Of a stretch of DNA of 35,502 nucleotides, positions 32,151-35,502 are shown in pieces; the stretch's first letter is position 1; every line of letters begins with the position of its first letter. Made by a program: the position numbers and the translations under genes. Origin of the DNA: Microseira wollei NIES-4236 (GTDB taxonomy: Bacteria > Cyanobacteriota > Cyanobacteriia > Cyanobacteriales > Aerosakkonemataceae); NCBI RefSeq assembly GCF_020521235.1, contig NZ_BLAY01000104.1, forward strand, positions 1-35,502, read 5' to 3'. The notes beneath the pieces are model-generated. The model saw only the letters and a list, made by a program, of their open reading frames with translations, was not told the DNA's origin and made no database searches.

Positions 32151-32375
32151 TTAAAGCGACTCAAACCTAGCGGTGAATCCTTCTAAGTTTAGACATTCAT
32201 CTTGAAACGCTTCTGCGTCTCCTACCTCTTCTATTTTGTATTCCATCAAACGTTGACCATCGGGCATTTTTTTAGAAGAGGTACAAGTACCGGCATACTT
32301 TTCTGCCATTGCCTTAAACTCCACTCCATGACGTTTCCACGCATCCCCCGAACAGCTAATAATTACAAGCCACAT
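32151..32375 (-). CDS. Small hypothetical protein
   Basis: A 74-residue protein, MWLVIISCSGDAWKRHGVEF and on, with KYAGTCTSSKKMPDGQRLME and an acidic C-terminus. The alternation of strands and charged helices looks like a real small fold, but I do not recognise the family. No neighbour suggests a role. Confidence 0.55.
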   Translation of the reverse strand: MWLVIISCSGDAWKRHGVEFKAMAEKYAGTCTSSKKMPDGQRLMEYKIEEVGDAEAFQDECLNLEGFTARFESL

Positions 32376-32763
32376 AAAATCAATAAATTTCTAACTTCAG
32401 ATAGATGTTACCGCAAATAACTACATAACTCAAGTTGCTAGTTATCTCATGCATAGCGGCTAATGGCTAATGGCTAATGGCAGGAAAAATGCTCCCATTA
32501 GCCATTAGCAATTAGCAATTAGCAATTAGCAACTTGCGTTACATAAAGTTAATTGAAGAAATTCTTACAATTCCCCTTATACCCTGGATTATCCCTGTAC
32601 AATTTGGTTGAACCCCATGGCAGGAGAATTTTTGCCTGCGCCAACGCGAGTGCGTGCGGTCGGCATATCGCTCCTTGACGCTTGTGTATTATATTGTGTA
32701 GTATAAGGGTTGACGCGGCAAGCGTCAAACATCTTTTTCGCTCTCTAGTACGGAGCAAGTCCT
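32376..32763. promoter_or_regulatory. Region upstream of the EF-G-like gene
   Basis: Besides MITE D copy 3, the last 100 bases hold a candidate promoter, TTGACG (32675-32680), 18 bp, TAGTAT (32699-32704). In the leader there is a perfect TTGACGC, GGCAA, GCGTCAA hairpin (32710-32728). GGAG lies before the ATG at 32764. The rest shows nothing. Confidence 0.4.
32428..32539. mobile_element. MITE family D, copy 3
   Basis: The ends are ACTCAAGTTGCTAGTTAT and AGCAACTTGCGT, flanked by TACATA at 32422-32427 and 32540-32545. The interior is almost entirely GGCTAAT and AATTAGC heptads. It is the shortest copy (112 bp). Confidence 0.88.
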
Positions 32764-34821
32764 ATGATTTCCCTAGAAAAGATTCGCAACATTGGAATTT
32801 CTGCTCACATCGATGCGGGTAAAACAACTTTATCCGAACGCATCCTTTTCTACACTGGCAGAATCCACAAAATTGGCGAGGTGGGTGTGGAAGGTGCGAC
32901 GATGGACTACATGCAGCTAGAGATCGAAAAAGGAATTACTATCACCTCTGCTGCTACAACCTGTACGTGGCACGATACCCAAATTAACTTAATTGATACT
33001 CCCGGACACGTGGATTTCACGATTGAAGTTGAGCGCGCTTTGCGGGTTCTCGACGGTGCAATTATGGTGCTGTGCGGGGTTGCTGGCGTGCAATCTCAAT
33101 CGATAACAGTTGATAGGCAAATGAAGCGATATCGCATTCCGCGCATCGCGTTTATCAACAAGTTAGACCGCGTGGGTGCAGATCCATTTCGGGTTGTGCA
33201 AGCACTCAGAGATAAATTGGGTTTGAATGCTTTATTGCTTCAATATCCGATTGGCAGAGAACAGGAATTCGCAGGCGTTATCGATTTAATTGAGATGACG
33301 GCGAATTATTACGAAGGAGAACACGGGGAAAATCGAGTCGTTAAACCGATTCCCGAAAATCTATTTGCCCAAACGCAAGAAGCAAGGGAAAAAATGCTCG
33401 ATCGGTTGTCCCTGTTTTCGGAAGCGATGACAGAAAAGTTGCTGAATGGAGAAGAAGTTGCCAAAGAATTAATTTGGTCAACAATTCGCTCTGCAACTTT
33501 AAGTCTAGAACTGACACCTGTTTTGCTCGGTTCTGCTTTCAAGAATAAAGGGGTGCAAAACGTACTCGATGCCGTTACCTTATATCTGCCATCGCCAACA
33601 GATAGGGAAGTGGTGAAAGCGTTCGATGTCAAAACGAATGAAAAAGTTGATGTTCCGGCGGATATAAATGCACCGCTGGTTGCTTTGGCGTTCAAAATTA
33701 CCGATGATGAACAAGCTGGACAACTAACTTATACCCGGATTTATGCGGGGACATTGAAGAAAGGCGATCGCATCCGCAACAGTCGCACCAACAAAGCGGT
33801 TACAGTGGGACGATTTGTGCGAATGCACGCCGATAAACGGGAGAACATCGAAATCGCCGCCGCTGGTGAAATTGTGGCGTTAGTTGGGATTGATTGCGCC
33901 TCTGGGGATACATTTTGTAGCAACGGAACCTCGCTTTCAATGGAAGCAATGTTCGTACCAGAACCCGTGGTGACGCTTTCGGTGACGCCGAAGCATAAGG
34001 AAGATGCGGATCGAATGACAAAAGCACTCACCCGCTTTGAACGCGAAGATCCCACTTTCCACCTCACCGTAGATCCGGAATCCAAACAAACTTTAATTTC
34101 GGGAATGGGAGAACTCCATCTGGAAATTTACATCGAACGAATGAAGCGGGAATATAATGCGGAAGTCTACGTTGGTGCGCCAGCAGTTGCTTACCGCGAA
34201 ACGATTTCCAAAGCGGTAACCTTCGACTATACTTGGAAACGGCAAACGGGTGGTGCTGGTCAATACGCCCATGTTATGGGTCGAATTGAACCTTGTGGGG
34301 AAACGTTTGTATTCGAGAATAAAGTCGTTGGCGGTGTGATTCCCAAAGAATTTATCCCCGCTTGCGAAAAAGGTTTCCGCGATGCGATTAATTCCGGACT
34401 TCTGATTGGTTATCCAGTCACTGGGGTAAAAGTAATTCTCCAAAATGGTAGCTATCACCGGGAAGATTCTTCGGAATTGGCATTTCGGACTGCGGCGCGT
34501 TATGCGTTTGAGGAAGTCTACAAAAAAGCTCATCCAATTATCCTGGAACCGATTATGCTCGTGGAAGTAGAAATGCCAAATGAGTATGTAGGAAGAATTC
34601 AGGGGGATCTTTCTTCCCGTCGCGGGTTGGTGTTAGGTTCCGAGACAATGGGAGATTATTCGGTCATTCGTGCAGAAGTGCCGTTGAGAGAGATGTTTGG
34701 ATATTCGATGGCGGTGCGCAGTCTTACTTCCGGACAAGCAAATTTCTCAATGGAATTCGCCGAATATCAACCAGTTCCTCCTAGCGTTCAGGAACAATTA
34801 GTTGCCCGTGGGGTGAGGTAG
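32764..34821 (+). CDS. Elongation factor G paralogue, spdEFG1/mtEFG1-like
   Basis: A 685-residue translational GTPase with all EF-G domains. The G motifs are [12 protein letters not shown] (P-loop), [10 protein letters not shown] (switch I), DTPGHVDF and NKLDR. Later blocks, such as [20 protein letters not shown] followed by [34 protein letters not shown] and [20 protein letters not shown], resemble mitochondrial EF-G1 and the bacterial spdEFG1 group more than the ordinary fusA product. No rpsL, rpsG or tuf lies beside it, so it is not the str-operon copy. It probably catalyses translocation or acts under particular conditions. Sub-family is judged from memory of motifs. Confidence 0.88.
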   Translation: MISLEKIRNIGISAHIDAGKTTLSERILFYTGRIHKIGEVGVEGATMDYMQLEIEKGITITSAATTCTWHDTQINLIDTPGHVDFTIEVERALRVLDGAIMVLCGVAGVQSQSITVDRQMKRYRIPRIAFINKLDRVGADPFRVVQALRDKLGLNALLLQYPIGREQEFAGVIDLIEMTANYYEGEHGENRVVKPIPENLFAQTQEAREKMLDRLSLFSEAMTEKLLNGEEVAKELIWSTIRSATLSLELTPVLLGSAFKNKGVQNVLDAVTLYLPSPTDREVVKAFDVKTNEKVDVPADINAPLVALAFKITDDEQAGQLTYTRIYAGTLKKGDRIRNSRTNKAVTVGRFVRMHADKRENIEIAAAGEIVALVGIDCASGDTFCSNGTSLSMEAMFVPEPVVTLSVTPKHKEDADRMTKALTRFEREDPTFHLTVDPESKQTLISGMGELHLEIYIERMKREYNAEVYVGAPAVAYRETISKAVTFDYTWKRQTGGAGQYAHVMGRIEPCGETFVFENKVVGGVIPKEFIPACEKGFRDAINSGLLIGYPVTGVKVILQNGSYHREDSSELAFRTAARYAFEEVYKKAHPIILEPIMLVEVEMPNEYVGRIQGDLSSRRGLVLGSETMGDYSVIRAEVPLREMFGYSMAVRSLTSGQANFSMEFAEYQPVPPSVQEQLVARGVR

Positions 34822-35502
34822 GGGCACGGCATGATTAACATCTGCCTTGGTCAAAATATCCCTGCTGCCGTGCCCCTACTGGTGCATCACCCAAACCCGG
34901 TTGGGGCACGGCATGTATGAAATTGGGACTGGTGCAAAATATCCCTGCTGCCGTGCCCCTACTGGTGCATCACCCAAACCCGGTTGGGGCACGGCATGAT
35001 TAACATCTGCCTTGGTCAAAATATCCCTGATGCCGTGCCCCTACTGGTGCATCACCCAAACCCGGTTGGGGCACGGCATGATTAACATCTGCCTTGGTCA
35101 AAATATCTCTGCTGCCGTGCCCCTACTGGTGCATCACCCAAACCCGGTTGGGGCACGGCATGATTAACATCTGCCTTGGTCAAAATATCCCTGCTGCCGT
35201 GCCCCTACGGGTGCATCACCCAAACCCGGTTGGGGCACGGCATGTATCAAATTGGGACTGGTGCAAAATATCTCTGATGCCGTGCCCCTACTGGTGCATC
35301 ACCCAAACCCGGTTGGGGCACGGCATGTATCAAATTGGGACTGGTGCAAAATATCCCTGCTGCCGTGCCCCTACGGGTGCATCACCCAAACCCGGTTGGG
35401 GCACGGCATGTATCAAATTGGGACTGGTGCAAAATATCCCTGCTGCCGTGCCCCTACGGGTGCATCACCCAAACCCGGTTGGGGCACGGCATGTATCAAA
35501 TT
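34821..35502. repeat. Tandem array of 82-83 bp palindromic units
   Basis: GGGGCACGGCATG begins at 34821, 34903, 34986, 35068, 35150, 35232, 35315, 35398 and 35481. Each full unit ends TGCCGTGCCCCTAC, which pairs with the unit start, and GGTGCATCACCCAAACCCGG links units. Two spacer types alternate irregularly: ATTAACATCTGCCTTGGTC and TATCAAATTGGGACTGGTG (once TATGAAATTGGG). The array runs past the window end. A single copy of the same palindrome lies inside MITE A copy 1 at 2344. Confidence 0.92.

Noticed and set aside
34821-35502. CRISPR array
   Set aside because: Units are 82-83 bp and almost identical throughout, with only two spacer versions that recur. There are no short direct repeats with unique spacers and no cas genes.
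1-35502. tRNA or rRNA genes
   Set aside because: No cloverleaf with a TTCGA-type loop and CCA-side stem, and no rRNA-like stretch, was noticed on either strand; a tRNA search was not run.

Overview
This window looks like chromosomal DNA of a filamentous, Oscillatoriales-type cyanobacterium. The evidence is frequent GCGATCGC (HIP1) octamers, cyanobacterial heptanucleotide repeats of the GCTAATG type, DUF4058, Uma2, MntA/HepT and vMAP-type genes, a cyanobacterial class II aldolase, and above all a cyanobactin-type RiPP gene cluster. The genus is inference.

Layout. 1-2050: the 3' end of a TnpB gene, a truncated NTF2-like gene, and an intact IscB nuclease gene preceded by a probable omega RNA. 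2100-5112: a broken DUF2281/PIN pair, a second DUF2281 gene, a vMAP-type HTH gene split by one stop codon, a membrane-anchored lectin-like protein and a complete VapBC-type pair. 5403-6555: class II fructose-bisphosphate aldolase with its terminator. 6729-19931: the cyanobactin island, with a MITE-broken DUF4058 gene at its edge. 20318-23380: a deacetylase/phosphodiester glycosidase fusion and a nitrilase. 23599-26558: a repeat-rich stretch holding broken hepT, mntA and SMR genes and an intact PstS-like lipoprotein. 26559-32375: a histidine kinase, LtrA, two XRE regulators, a frameshifted Uma2 gene and small hypotheticals. 32764-end: a second-type EF-G gene followed by an 82-83 bp tandem array that runs off the window.

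The cyanobactin island is the centre of interest. On the minus strand lie a PatA-type subtilisin protease and two small genes that resemble patB and patC. Divergent from patA are two PatE-like precursor genes, then a PatD-type leader-binding/YcaO cyclodehydratase, a free-standing SagB/McbC-type FMN oxidase, and a 1075-residue protein. That last protein has a PatG-type subtilisin domain with a long insert between the catalytic Asp and His, a Ser/Thr protein-kinase-like domain, and the same C-terminal domain as the PatA-type protease. In canonical clusters the oxidase and macrocyclase protease are fused in PatG; here the oxidase is separate and a kinase-like domain sits inside the protease protein. 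No PatF gene is in the window. Precursor 2 ends in a canonical SYDGEDAE tail and encodes a Cys-containing core; precursor 1 has an intact leader but a degenerate core.

The second theme is small mobile DNA. At least three MITE-like families have visible terminal inverted repeats, two with target duplications. They split DUF4058, DUF2281 and mntA in ways that let the original reading frames be rebuilt by eye. Palindromic repeats also sit in frame inside patD, the oxidase gene and the DUF4058 gene. A truncated REP-associated transposase lies beside REP-like palindromes that flank patD.
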